42,157 bases of DNA. It comes from Lachnospiraceae bacterium (GTDB lineage: Bacteria > Bacillota > Clostridia > Lachnospirales > Lachnospiraceae). Below, piece by piece: positions 1-8,147 of this stretch (positions are counted from its first letter, which is position 1; each line of letters starts with the position of its first letter). The stretch is taken from the NCBI GenBank assembly GCA_029012365.1, contig JAQXLY010000062.1, forward strand, positions 1-42,157, given 5' to 3'. The notes beneath the pieces are model-generated. The model was not told the origin of the DNA. It ran no database searches and saw nothing but the letters and a program-made list of their open reading frames with translations. Made by a program: the position numbers and the translations under genes.

Positions 1-130
1 GTGTAGGCACGCGCTTCGCGCTTCCCCCAACCTCGCGACCTTTGTCGCTCGGTCGTGGGCGCGGTCGCCTGCTTGGAAATTTTTTAAAGCAAGCTTTCAA
101 AATGTTCAAGCATGCTCACTTTGCCTACAC
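1..130. repeat. Putative intergenic repeat with 8-9 bp terminal inverted repeats
   Basis: The sequence GTGTAGGCA at position 1 is repeated in inverted orientation ending at 130. The interior holds GC-rich short palindromes such as CGCGCTTCGCGC and an A/T core near 76-90. It begins directly after the T-run of the T-box terminator, so it sits between that leader and the gene it controls. I see no convincing coding sequence in it. It resembles a small non-autonomous intergenic repeat, but the left end is cut by the window edge, so its true borders are unknown. Confidence 0.4.
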
Positions 131-131
131 G

Positions 132-345
132 AAAAATCCGCCCCACAGCCTAAGCCATGGGACGGAGAAAAATCCGCGTTGCCACCCAAATTGCCGGTTT
201 CCCGACCTCTCATGCACGCTGTACGGGGCGTTCCCCGGGCTTTCACCCCGGCTCAAAAGGTGGAAGGAATTCCTGCTCTGTCTGCTTACACCTGCCGCAG
301 ACTCTCTGAAAAGGCTTTGAATTCTTAGTCTTTATCATTGCCGTT
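132..345 (-). promoter_or_regulatory. T-box leader, probably tRNA-Ser responsive
   Basis: On the minus strand an AGAGAG block (302-307) opens stem I. A specifier-loop region (about 261-270) is followed by CCUUUUGAG, and the conserved T-box block AATTTGGGTGGCAACGCGG lies at 174-192. It ends in an 8-bp terminator stem, CCGTCCCA paired with TGGGGCGG (138-165), and a run of five T (132-136). The most likely specifier is UCC (262-264), followed by the usual A. The UGGC bulge would pair with a G73 discriminator, and both fit tRNA-Ser. Uncharged tRNA would favour the antiterminator and let transcription enter the gene to the left of position 1, most simply serS. The T-box assignment is strong; the amino-acid assignment is inference. 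Confidence 0.85.
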
Positions 346-351
346 TTTTTC

Positions 352-380
352 ATTATAACGCACTTTCTTCTACTTTGCAA
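352..380 (-). promoter_or_regulatory. Sigma-A promoter of the T-box transcript
   Basis: Minus-strand TTGCAA (375-380), a 17-bp spacer and TATAAT (352-357). The expected start near 345 falls just before stem I of the T-box. The -35 hexamer overlaps the last codons of the SseB-like gene, so the leader has its own promoter rather than depending on read-through. Confidence 0.75.
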
Positions 381-1236
381 GCAGAATTTCCTTATACGGC
401 TCTGACTCCTCAACTTTTTCCAGGAGTTCTATCGGAAAATAAACAGGTACCGGCCCGAATGGATTTACTACAAGTCCCGCATGTCCTTTTTTAACAAAGG
501 ACAACACTTCCGGAAGTCTCAATGTCACTGTCTGTTTCGGCTGCCCTTCATAAAATGCATCCTTCCAGTACCAGAGAGCTCCCCAGTCCGTAAAAACAGG
601 AAAAACTGTTTTTTCCGTATCATCCCATTTCTTTATGGAACGAAATCCGACCTTTGCATCCTCTCCGAAAGAAAGTGTTCCGTCCGGATTCGGCATCGGC
701 GGACGATCCATATATAACGGAAGTACAAACCGTGCCTGGCAAAGCTCATACAGTAAAGAGTCCATATAACCCGAATTTTCAAACAACCTTGCATACTCCA
801 TCATTAAACCGAACAAACGCGGATTCTCTACAGAACCGGTTGCTTTCTCTATCTCCTGTGCATTGACACTGCTCAAAACCGCATATTTTGATATTTCATC
901 TACAGACTCGGCATCCAGGCAAAGAGCAACCCTTTCATTCTTTGCCATTTCCGCCACTTCCCGCGGTTTTAATTCGATTGCCAGCACATGAAATTCTTTT
1001 ACCGGCTTCTTTGGCTGATACACATACACGATATCCCCTTCCCTTATCTTACCGTGTATCGTTCCGACCACAAATACACCCTGCATACGGCTTGTTTCAA
1101 ACACATCCTCTGCCAAAAAGCTATAACGTCTTTCTCTGCCCTTCTTAGCTTTCGATGATGAATCCTCTTTTTTGGCCGGTACTTCCGGCTGCTCGTTTTC
1201 CTTATTTTTACCGAATAAATCCTTTATCCAGCCCAT
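370..1236 (-). CDS. SseB-family protein with N-terminal EF-Tu domain-2-like barrel
   Basis: 288 residues. After a short charged N-terminal tail, residues about 38-95 (FLAEDVFETSRMQGVFVVGT, then KIREGDIVYV) resemble the beta-barrel domain 2 of translation GTPases. The remainder looks like an SseB-type domain, with a proline-rich LPLYMDRPP segment and a conserved GLVVNPFG near the C-terminus. SseB proteins are named for enhanced serine sensitivity in E. coli but have no settled biochemical role. The gene overlaps the end of tcdA by 29 bp and has its own GAGGAGAAACAG ribosome-binding site, so it is likely co-transcribed and translationally coupled. No signal peptide or membrane segment is visible, so it should be cytoplasmic. 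The domain reading is by eye. Confidence 0.6.
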   Translation of the reverse strand: MGWIKDLFGKNKENEQPEVPAKKEDSSSKAKKGRERRYSFLAEDVFETSRMQGVFVVGTIHGKIREGDIVYVYQPKKPVKEFHVLAIELKPREVAEMAKNERVALCLDAESVDEISKYAVLSSVNAQEIEKATGSVENPRLFGLMMEYARLFENSGYMDSLLYELCQARFVLPLYMDRPPMPNPDGTLSFGEDAKVGFRSIKKWDDTEKTVFPVFTDWGALWYWKDAFYEGQPKQTVTLRLPEVLSFVKKGHAGLVVNPFGPVPVYFPIELLEKVEESEPYKEILLAK

Positions 1237-1987
1237 ACTGTTTCTCCTCTCGAAGTAAATCTTTTACTACCTCACCCGCAATCAGAAGTCCGGCAACCGG
1301 CGGAACAAAGGAAATGCTTCCCGGTACTGCCTTCTTCCTGCATCCTGTCTGTATTTCTTCCTCTTCGGAAAGCATAACAGCTTTTTCCGGCACCTGAGGC
1401 TTTAAAGGCTCTTCCTTAGAAAATAACACCTTTAAATGCATAATTCCCCGCTTTTTAAGCTCTCTTCGCATCACCTTAGCAAGAGGACACACCGAAGTAT
1501 CACTGATATCCGCGATTTCAAAACGGGACGGGTTCAACTTATTTCCGGTTCCCATACAACTGATAATCGGAACCTTTGCAGCAACTGCACGTTCTGCCAG
1601 CTCTAACTTTGCAGTCACGGTATCCACAGCATCCACCACATAATCATACAGGGAAAAATCAAAAGCGTCCGCTGTTTCGGGGAGAAAAAAACAGTCTCTG
1701 CATTCCACATGTATATCCGGATTAATATCCAAAAGCCTCTTTTTCATGACCTCTGTTTTTTTCTGTCCTATTGTACTATAAGTTGCGATAATCTGACGAT
1801 TTATATTACTTTCGCTAACCGTATCCTTATCTATCAGAGTCATCGCTCCGATACCGGCACGCCCCAGAGCTTCAGCCACATATCCCCCGACACCGCCGAC
1901 ACCAAACAGTGCCACATGCTTTTTTGCAAGCTGTTTGATACCACTCTCTCCGATTAAATATGCTGTCCGTTCCATAGCTTCTCTCAT
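1208..1987 (-). CDS. tcdA: tRNA threonylcarbamoyladenosine dehydratase (TcdA/CsdL, E1-like)
   Basis: About 259 residues from the ATG at 1987, chosen because CGGGAGA precedes it; an in-frame ATG at 2047 would add 20 residues but has poor Shine-Dalgarno spacing. The protein has the ThiF/MoeB nucleotide-binding Rossmann motif ALFGVGGVGGYVAEALGRAG, the acidic turn TLIDKDTVSESNINRQ, and SCMGTGNKLNPS, all typical of TcdA. The enzyme uses ATP to dehydrate t6A37 of ANN-decoding tRNAs to the cyclic form ct6A, which strengthens decoding. The conserved C-terminal FVPPVAGLLIAGEVVKDL fits family members. The gene lies 66 bp after nrdD and overlaps the SseB-like gene. Confidence 0.88.
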   Translation of the reverse strand: MREAMERTAYLIGESGIKQLAKKHVALFGVGGVGGYVAEALGRAGIGAMTLIDKDTVSESNINRQIIATYSTIGQKKTEVMKKRLLDINPDIHVECRDCFFLPETADAFDFSLYDYVVDAVDTVTAKLELAERAVAAKVPIISCMGTGNKLNPSRFEIADISDTSVCPLAKVMRRELKKRGIMHLKVLFSKEEPLKPQVPEKAVMLSEEEEIQTGCRKKAVPGSISFVPPVAGLLIAGEVVKDLLREEKQYGLDKGFIR

Positions 1988-2053
1988 TTCGGTTCTCCCG
2001 TTTTGTCCTAAAAAAATCCCCGGTATCACCGATGCATACTGATGCATCTTCCG

Positions 2054-4459
2054 CTATTTACAACGCAGGCTTTCCACATATCCTTTAATATCGGACGCAT
2101 TCACGTACTTTGTTACTTCGCCGTTGTTCAGAACAACAAGCGTAGGTGCCTGCATAATACCGTAGGTATCTACCATATCCAATGCTTCTTCCGCATCCAC
2201 CGACTCATAATCCACATCCTTTAAGAACTCCTTTGCGATTCTGCAATTCGGACACGTTTTGGTAGTAAACAGGTAAATACGGTCCGTCGTCTTTTCCGAT
2301 GCGGAGATTTCCTCCGTCTGCGTATAAGCCTCACTCTGTAAGGTTATCCTTCCGATCTTTTCTTCTCCGGCATTATCCATTACTCTGGACTGCGTCAAAT
2401 CGTACAATTTACGATTCTTATATTCCTGCGTCTTACCTTCATTCCAGTTTTGTACCGGACGATAGTACCCGGTAATTCTTGAATATACCTCTGCCTTTTC
2501 TCCGCAATGCGGACAGGTAAACTGCTCCCCGGCAAGGTAGCCGTGCGTCTTACAAATGGAATAGGTAGGCGACAGGGAGTAATACGGAAGCTTATAATTC
2601 TCCGCAATGGTGCGAACCAATTTTGCCGCTGCCTCCCAATCCGGAAGCTTCTCTCCGAGAAATGCATGAAATACGGTTCCGGAGGTGTAAAGCGTCTGCA
2701 GCTCATCCTGAATATCAAGTGCCTCAAATAAGTCAGCCGTATAATCAACCGGTAAATGTGAGCTGTTCGTATAATACGGCGTATCTCCCGGTTTGCCCGC
2801 AGTAATAATATCCGGATACATCTTTTTATCATGCTTTGCAAGACGATAGCTCGTGGACTCTGCCGGTGTTGCTTCCAGATTATACAAATCGCCATACTCT
2901 ACCTGATAATCACTGAGGCGCTCGCGCATATGATTTAATACACGCTTTGTAAATTCCTGTGTTTCCACGGAAGTCATATCTTTTCCTATCCACCTTGCAT
3001 TAAGACCTGCTTCATTCATGCCCAGCAGACCGATAGTGGAGAAATGATTTTCAAAAGTGCCGAGATAACGCTTTGTATACGGATATAAACCCTCGTTCAA
3101 AAGCTTCGTAATCACGCTTCTCTTTACTTTTAAGGAACGCGCCGAAATGTCCATCATGTGGTCAAGACGACGGAAAAAGTCCTGCTCGTCCGAAGCAAGA
3201 TATGCAATACGCGGCATATTAATCGTAACAACACCCACGGAACCGGTACTCTCACCGGAGCCGAAAAAGCCGCCTGTCTTCTTACGCAGCTCACGAAGAT
3301 CAAGACGCAGACGACAACACATGGAGCGCACATCACTCGGCTGCATGTCACTGTTAATATAGTTAGAAAAATACGGAGTACCGTATTTTGATGTCATCTC
3401 AAACAAAAGACGGTTATTTTCGGTATCGGACCAGTCGAAATCACTTGTAATGGAATAGGTCGGAATAGGATACTGGAATCCGCGTCCGTTTGCATCTCCC
3501 TCTACCATCACTTCAATAAATGCCTTATTGACCATATCCATTTCTTTCTTACAATCCCGATAACAGAAATCCTGCTCCATGCCGCCCACAATACACGGAA
3601 GGTTCGCTAAATCTGTCGGGACCGTCCAGTCCAGCGTAATATTGGAAAACGGAGCCTGAGTTCCCCAGCGGCTCGGAGTGTTTACGCCGTAAATAAAGGA
3701 GGAGATGCACTGCTTTACCTCACGATACGTCAGATTATCTATCTTTACAAATGGTGCAAGATAAGTATCAAAGGAAGAAAACGCCTGTGCACCCGCCCAC
3801 TCGTTCTGCATGATTCCAAGAAAATTCACCATCTGGTTACAGAGCGTAGAAAGATGCTTTGCGGGAGACGAGGTAATCTTCCCCGGAATTCCTCCGAGTC
3901 CCTCCTTAATCAGCTGCTTTAAAGACCAGCCCGCACAATATCCCGTCAGCATGGACAAATCATGAATATGGATATCTGCCTGACGGTGCGCATTTGCAAT
4001 TTCCTCATCATAAATCTCCGATAACCAATAGTTTGCGGTAATCGCACCGGAATTATGCAAAATAAGTCCACCGACCGAATAGGTAACGGTAGAATTCTCC
4101 TTTACACGCCAGTCTTCCTCTTTTACATAGCTGTTCACAATATCTTTATAGTCTAAAATCGTAGACTTCATGTTACGAATCTTCTCGCGGTTCTTTCGAT
4201 ACAAAATGTATGCCTTTGCCACATCGGTATATCCGGTACTTTCCAGAACATGCTCTACACTGTCCTGAATATCCTCTACCGTTACCGTGTCATCCTTTAT
4301 CTTCTCCTGAAAATCAGAAGTAACACGCAATGCCAGCAAATTAATAATCTCATCATTAAATGACTTTTTCGTAGCCTGAAATGCCTTTGTAATCGCATCA
4401 CTTATTTTGGAAAGATTAAATTCTGCAATCTCTCCGTCACGCTTAACTACATGAATCAT
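2054..4459 (-). CDS. nrdD: Anaerobic (class III) ribonucleoside-triphosphate reductase with fused C-terminal redoxin
   Basis: 801 residues. An N-terminal ATP-cone (residues 1-90, starting MIHVVKRDGEIAEFNLSKI) gives allosteric control. The ten-stranded barrel follows. Near the C-terminus are the zinc-type cysteines (CKTH and CPHC, about 636-652) and the glycyl-radical segment RITGYYRPVQNW with Gly at about 664. Unusually, the last about 76 residues (726-801) form a glutaredoxin/NrdH-like domain with the redox motif TCPNC. The enzyme makes deoxynucleotides without oxygen and needs the radical-SAM activase NrdG, which is not in this window. The fused redoxin suggests thiol-based rather than formate-based reduction of the active site. 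The ribosome-binding site is GGGGGATTTTGAA. Confidence 0.95.
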   Translation of the reverse strand: MIHVVKRDGEIAEFNLSKISDAITKAFQATKKSFNDEIINLLALRVTSDFQEKIKDDTVTVEDIQDSVEHVLESTGYTDVAKAYILYRKNREKIRNMKSTILDYKDIVNSYVKEEDWRVKENSTVTYSVGGLILHNSGAITANYWLSEIYDEEIANAHRQADIHIHDLSMLTGYCAGWSLKQLIKEGLGGIPGKITSSPAKHLSTLCNQMVNFLGIMQNEWAGAQAFSSFDTYLAPFVKIDNLTYREVKQCISSFIYGVNTPSRWGTQAPFSNITLDWTVPTDLANLPCIVGGMEQDFCYRDCKKEMDMVNKAFIEVMVEGDANGRGFQYPIPTYSITSDFDWSDTENNRLLFEMTSKYGTPYFSNYINSDMQPSDVRSMCCRLRLDLRELRKKTGGFFGSGESTGSVGVVTINMPRIAYLASDEQDFFRRLDHMMDISARSLKVKRSVITKLLNEGLYPYTKRYLGTFENHFSTIGLLGMNEAGLNARWIGKDMTSVETQEFTKRVLNHMRERLSDYQVEYGDLYNLEATPAESTSYRLAKHDKKMYPDIITAGKPGDTPYYTNSSHLPVDYTADLFEALDIQDELQTLYTSGTVFHAFLGEKLPDWEAAAKLVRTIAENYKLPYYSLSPTYSICKTHGYLAGEQFTCPHCGEKAEVYSRITGYYRPVQNWNEGKTQEYKNRKLYDLTQSRVMDNAGEEKIGRITLQSEAYTQTEEISASEKTTDRIYLFTTKTCPNCRIAKEFLKDVDYESVDAEEALDMVDTYGIMQAPTLVVLNNGEVTKYVNASDIKGYVESLRCK

Positions 4460-4534
4460 TTCAAAATCCCCCTTCGTAACATGCTAAATGACCTTTGTGA
4501 TTTGTGTAAGCAGCACACTGCCGGTACATTCATA

Positions 4535-4563
4535 ATATTACCATTATATCCTGTTATAGTCAA
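4535..4563 (-). promoter_or_regulatory. Probable nrdD promoter
   Basis: Minus-strand TTGACT (4558-4563), a 17-bp spacer and TAATAT (4535-4540). A second TATAAT-like string lies inside the spacer region, so the exact -10 is uncertain. It sits directly downstream of the paired NrdR-like boxes. Confidence 0.5.
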
Positions 4564-4570
4564 GAAGAAA

Positions 4571-4615
4571 CCACCATATCTATGCAAAAAAATTTTTTTC
4601 TTCAAGATATAGTGG
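4571..4615 (-). promoter_or_regulatory. Paired NrdR-box-like sites (alternatively a terminator hairpin)
   Basis: Two 16-bp sequences, CCACCATATCTATGCA (4571-4586) and CTTCAAGATATAGTGG (4600-4615), resemble the NrdR box consensus built around ACACWATAT and ATATWGTGT. Their centres are 29 bp apart, close to the roughly three helical turns usual for NrdR pairs. They lie just upstream of the nrdD promoter, where the repressor would be expected. The same DNA is a 13-bp inverted repeat with an A/T loop, so it may also terminate hflX transcription. Confidence 0.5.
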
Positions 4616-4643
4616 TTTTCAGCAAAAAATTAGTACAAAATTC

Positions 4644-5912
4644 CTATTCAGTTTTTTTCAGTTGCCCGTATAAATCCTTAGGTACGTACGCTTTTACAGC
4701 AACTCCGTCCGCTACATACTCTTCCGAAAGAAGCTCCCCGTACTTCCGAATCAATGCCAGCTTGTTTCCTTCGGAATATCCTAAAACACATTCCAGATAA
4801 ATCTTCTGTTCCCTCAAAAGCTCTGTAACAGCTTCCAACAGTTCCGAAAGTCCCATACCCTGCTTTGCACTGATGCGTACCGAACGATCTGCCCGAAAAT
4901 CTCTGCATATCTCCGGTTCCGTTACCAAATCCTGCTTATTAAATACCGTAATCACAGGCTTATCCTTTACTCCGAGTCTTGTAAGAGTATCATATACAAT
5001 ATGCATTCTGGCATCTGCATCCGGACTGGAAGAATCAACCACATGCAATATCATATCCGCGTACTTTGCTTCCTCAAGTGTGGAACGAAACGCATCAATC
5101 AAATGATGCGGAAGCTTACGGATAAACCCTACAGTATCTGTCATGAGCACCTGTTCCCCGCTTTCCAGCTTTAACACACGTGTGGTAGTATCAAGGGTTG
5201 CAAACAGCTTATCTTCTTCCAAAACGCCTGCATCCGTCAGTGTGTTTAACAAGGTCGACTTTCCCGCATTGGTATAACCCACAATGGCAAGCACCGGAGT
5301 ACGGTTTCTTTCACGCATGGAACGTGCCACTTCACGATTTTTCTTTACCTGCTCCAGCTCCCTGTTCAACTGGGTGATTCTTGCCTTAATCAAACGTCTG
5401 TCCATCTCCAGCTTTTTCTCACCCGGTCCTCTCGTCCCGATACCTCCGGATGCCCCCGCAGCTCCGCCGCCGATACGCGACATTGCACTGTAGCTTCCGA
5501 TTAGGCGTGTGGCACGATATTTTAACTGGGCAAGCTCTACCTGAAGCTTACCTTCTCCGGTTCTCGCATGCTGTGCAAAAATGTCCAGAATGACCATAGT
5601 ACGATCCATCACCTTACACTCTAAGGCATCCTCTAAATTCTTCATCTGGGCCGGAGACAGCTCATCGTCACACACAATACCGTCTGCTTTGTGCAGCAGA
5701 AGTAGCTCCGCAAGCTCATCAATTTTTCCTTTTCCCACATAAGTACCGGGATGTACCGCCTCACGGTTTTGAACCACAACCGCCACAGTATCTGCTCCCG
5801 CGGTCTTTACAAGCTCCGCAAGCTCAGCAAGTGAAACCTCCGTGTCATCTCCCTCGGATACCCGTACTCCGACAAGAATCACGCGCTCCTTTTCTTCCTT
5901 ATTTTCAATCAT
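4644..5912 (-). CDS. hflX: Ribosome-associated GTPase HflX
   Basis: About 422 residues from the ATG at 5912; a GTG at 5933 would add seven residues and overlap the TPR gene. The N-terminal HflX domain holds HPGTYVGKGKIDEL. The glycine-rich linker SRIGGGAAGASGGIGTRGPG precedes a coiled coil. The G domain has G1 GYTNAGKS (about 212-219), the switch region ATLDTTTRVLKL, G3 DTVGFIRKLPHHLIDAFRST and G4 NKQD. HflX binds the 50S subunit and splits or rescues stalled ribosomes under stress. It appears to be the last gene of an operon with the TPR lipoprotein and the U32-like gene. Confidence 0.95.
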   Translation of the reverse strand: MIENKEEKERVILVGVRVSEGDDTEVSLAELAELVKTAGADTVAVVVQNREAVHPGTYVGKGKIDELAELLLLHKADGIVCDDELSPAQMKNLEDALECKVMDRTMVILDIFAQHARTGEGKLQVELAQLKYRATRLIGSYSAMSRIGGGAAGASGGIGTRGPGEKKLEMDRRLIKARITQLNRELEQVKKNREVARSMRERNRTPVLAIVGYTNAGKSTLLNTLTDAGVLEEDKLFATLDTTTRVLKLESGEQVLMTDTVGFIRKLPHHLIDAFRSTLEEAKYADMILHVVDSSSPDADARMHIVYDTLTRLGVKDKPVITVFNKQDLVTEPEICRDFRADRSVRISAKQGMGLSELLEAVTELLREQKIYLECVLGYSEGNKLALIRKYGELLSEEYVADGVAVKAYVPKDLYGQLKKTE

Positions 5913-5919
5913 ATCCACC

Positions 5920-7095
5920 TCATGACTCCTCACGTACCCTTGTAGACAGGAACCTTAATTCCTCCTGCATTTTCTCATCCTCCGGGTATTGTCTTATATA
6001 GGCTGCAGCCCGTTCATATGCCGTATTATAGTTCCCCATTTTTTCAAGTATTACTACTTCATTAAACAAAAGCTGCTTTCCGTGCAATGTATCCGAAAGC
6101 TTCTGTCCGGCAAGCACCGTTTCCAGTGCTTCCGAAAGACGCTCCTGCCGCAGCTGGCAGATTGCCATCTGATTATATGCAGCCGCATCCTTTGCCCCGC
6201 TTCCCTCGATATATCTTTCATAGTTATGAATTGCCTGTCCGTAATCGTTACGCATCCTGCAAATCTCACCGGCATAAAAATAACTGTCCTCATAGCCGCT
6301 TTCCGCTGCGGTCATAAGACCGTCGAGTGCCGTGTCATATTCCCCGCTGAAATACTGCGCCTTCGCAATAAAATACAAATCCTCGGATGTAGGATTCTCA
6401 ATTTTGGTAATCTGTCCCAGCAATTCCAACTGTTCCGAAGTTTTTCCGAGCTTTCCGAGCACATTATACTTTCCGAAATATAAATCAAAATTCTTCGGCT
6501 CAAGCAAAATAGCGGCATCATAATCCGCAAGACTTTCTTCATATGCACCGAGAACATAGCTCATATACGCTCTGGCACGATATCCGGCAGCATACTCCTT
6601 CCGCTCCGAAAGCAGCGTATCATACACCGCAATCGCCGCCTCATAATCCCCCTCACATTCCAGTGTATCCGCAAGATACATACGAATATCCGCATCCAGC
6701 TCCGGCAGCATGGATTCCGCCAATGCCTTTTCAAAATAAAGTTTGGCATTGTCATAATCCTTCTCTTCATAATATGTAATCCCGATAGCACGCCATGCCC
6801 GCTTGTTATTCTTTCTTGTCAGCTCCAGATTTTGTTCTACAACGGCATGCTCCAGCGCCTTTCTGGCTTCCTCGTATTGTCTCAGAGCCGCATAGGTATG
6901 TCCCTGCTCAATATAGTACTCCGCTTTGTCCGGATTCTCCTCTGCTGCCTTTGTAAAATACATAAGAGCATCCTCGTACTGTCCCAGGCGAAATGCCTCC
7001 TGCCCGTTTACAAAGTATTCCTGTGCCTTCCCGCAGCCACCGAAACAAAGTACCGTACCGATTCCCACGATTAGCGCAAAAAAACGCATCCGCAT
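5920..7095 (-). CDS. TPR-repeat lipoprotein
   Basis: About 391 residues from the ATG at 7095, preceded by GGGAGG nine bases upstream; a TTG further upstream (7122) would overlap the preceding gene. The N-terminus has two arginines, a hydrophobic stretch and a lipobox-like FGGC, so it is likely exported and lipid-anchored. The rest is a chain of tetratricopeptide repeats such as QYEDALMYFTKAAEENPDKA, predicted to form a superhelical protein-binding scaffold. No enzymatic domain is visible. The gene sits between the U32-like gene and hflX with only a few bases between the three, implying co-transcription; its partner is unknown. Confidence 0.8.
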   Translation of the reverse strand: MRMRFFALIVGIGTVLCFGGCGKAQEYFVNGQEAFRLGQYEDALMYFTKAAEENPDKAEYYIEQGHTYAALRQYEEARKALEHAVVEQNLELTRKNNKRAWRAIGITYYEEKDYDNAKLYFEKALAESMLPELDADIRMYLADTLECEGDYEAAIAVYDTLLSERKEYAAGYRARAYMSYVLGAYEESLADYDAAILLEPKNFDLYFGKYNVLGKLGKTSEQLELLGQITKIENPTSEDLYFIAKAQYFSGEYDTALDGLMTAAESGYEDSYFYAGEICRMRNDYGQAIHNYERYIEGSGAKDAAAYNQMAICQLRQERLSEALETVLAGQKLSDTLHGKQLLFNEVVILEKMGNYNTAYERAAAYIRQYPEDEKMQEELRFLSTRVREES

Positions 7096-7112
7096 ATGCC
7101 ATAACCTCCCGC

Positions 7113-8063
7113 CTACGGCCAAACCTCTTTCCTCGGTTTGTTCACAGTAATTACTTTGTTTGCCTGCAGATTCGTCGTCAGAACAAAGCGCATTTCATCG
7201 CGATATTCCGGCTTTGCGAAATAATATGCATAGGTATCAATCAATAAGAACAGGTTTGCCGTTCTGCCCTCAAGCTTGAACTGATTAAAGCCCATCGGCA
7301 CATACTTATTCCATATATCATCTGGAGAAATATGCGTCTCGTAATTCTTAAACACGTACACAGAGGTATGCTCACCGTACTCGCAATACCACTTCGGAAC
7401 CTCTATCTGCTTATCAGCCGGAAGCTCCCGATTCTTCAGAACAATCTGCTCCTGCTGTGCCATAAACCGGTAATGCTCGCCTCTGCGCGGACAATTCGGC
7501 ACACAGCAGCAATTTGCCAGAAGCTCACACTTCTCCTTTTTCTTAATCTGCTCCAGTAAATCAAACTTATTATTCATATTATAATCCAGAACAACAATAT
7601 TATAATCCTTATCGAGTTCTGCATTGATTGCATCCACATTTTTGATTTCCTTGCAGGTGGAACTGGTAAGCTTGTAGCTTGGGTACCACTCACGGATATA
7701 CTCCTCTAAAATCGGTGAAAATACAATTACCTCATTTAAGCCGTTATCCGCCTCACGCAGGCAGAAGTTACAATACGGGTCTGCCAGATCCTCCTCGGTA
7801 ATCAACGGATTCGTATAGGTAAATCGAATCGGAATCCCCTCCGCATTTACCGCCTTTATTACCTGACGAATGTACTCGGTACTGCACTGGTCTCCGCCAC
7901 TGAAACGTCCTCCGTTCCATTTGGAGGTAGGAAACTCACCGTAAAATGATGCTATTTCAAGTCCCTCACGAAAATACTCCGGGGAATGCTGCATCAGCTT
8001 TACAAGTAACATATTAATCGGGAAATTCGCACGTAGTCCCGGAAGATGAAACTTAACACTCAT
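7113..8063 (-). CDS. Cysteine-rich conserved protein, possibly U32-peptidase-like
   Basis: 316 residues with no signal peptide. The N-terminus reads MSVKFHLPGLRANFPINMLL. It contains GRFSGGDQC and the segment FTYTNPLITEEDLADPYCNF, which recalls the barrel of U32-family proteins (YhbU/UbiU type), followed by SSTCKEI, ANCCCVPNCPRRGEHY and WYCEYG. The clustered cysteines suggest a metal or iron-sulfur site, as known in UbiU/UbiV, but the family assignment is tentative and a different barrel enzyme is possible. It is the first gene of the operon with the TPR lipoprotein and hflX and has a good promoter upstream. Confidence 0.45.
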   Translation of the reverse strand: MSVKFHLPGLRANFPINMLLVKLMQHSPEYFREGLEIASFYGEFPTSKWNGGRFSGGDQCSTEYIRQVIKAVNAEGIPIRFTYTNPLITEEDLADPYCNFCLREADNGLNEVIVFSPILEEYIREWYPSYKLTSSTCKEIKNVDAINAELDKDYNIVVLDYNMNNKFDLLEQIKKKEKCELLANCCCVPNCPRRGEHYRFMAQQEQIVLKNRELPADKQIEVPKWYCEYGEHTSVYVFKNYETHISPDDIWNKYVPMGFNQFKLEGRTANLFLLIDTYAYYFAKPEYRDEMRFVLTTNLQANKVITVNKPRKEVWP

Positions 8064-8093
8064 ACCATTCTCTCCTTTGCTTATTATTCTATA

Positions 8094-8122
8094 ATCATAT
8101 CATATTCCGCCCCAAAGTGCAA
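8094..8122 (-). promoter_or_regulatory. Sigma-A promoter of the U32-like/TPR/hflX operon
   Basis: Minus-strand TTGCAC (8117-8122), 17-bp spacer, TATGAT (8094-8099). The start would give a short leader before the AAAGGAGAG ribosome-binding site of the 8063 start. Confidence 0.6.
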
Positions 8123-8147
8123 GAATTCCCGTTTACAGACAGGCAGT

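Noticed and set aside
42..320. Plus-strand coding sequence over the leader region
   Set aside because: It lies antisense to a clear T-box leader and has no ribosome-binding site or family resemblance.
4571..4615. Calling the inverted repeat only an hflX terminator
   Set aside because: The arms match NrdR box patterns and lie directly upstream of the nrdD promoter, so the operator reading is kept as the main one, with the terminator as the alternative.
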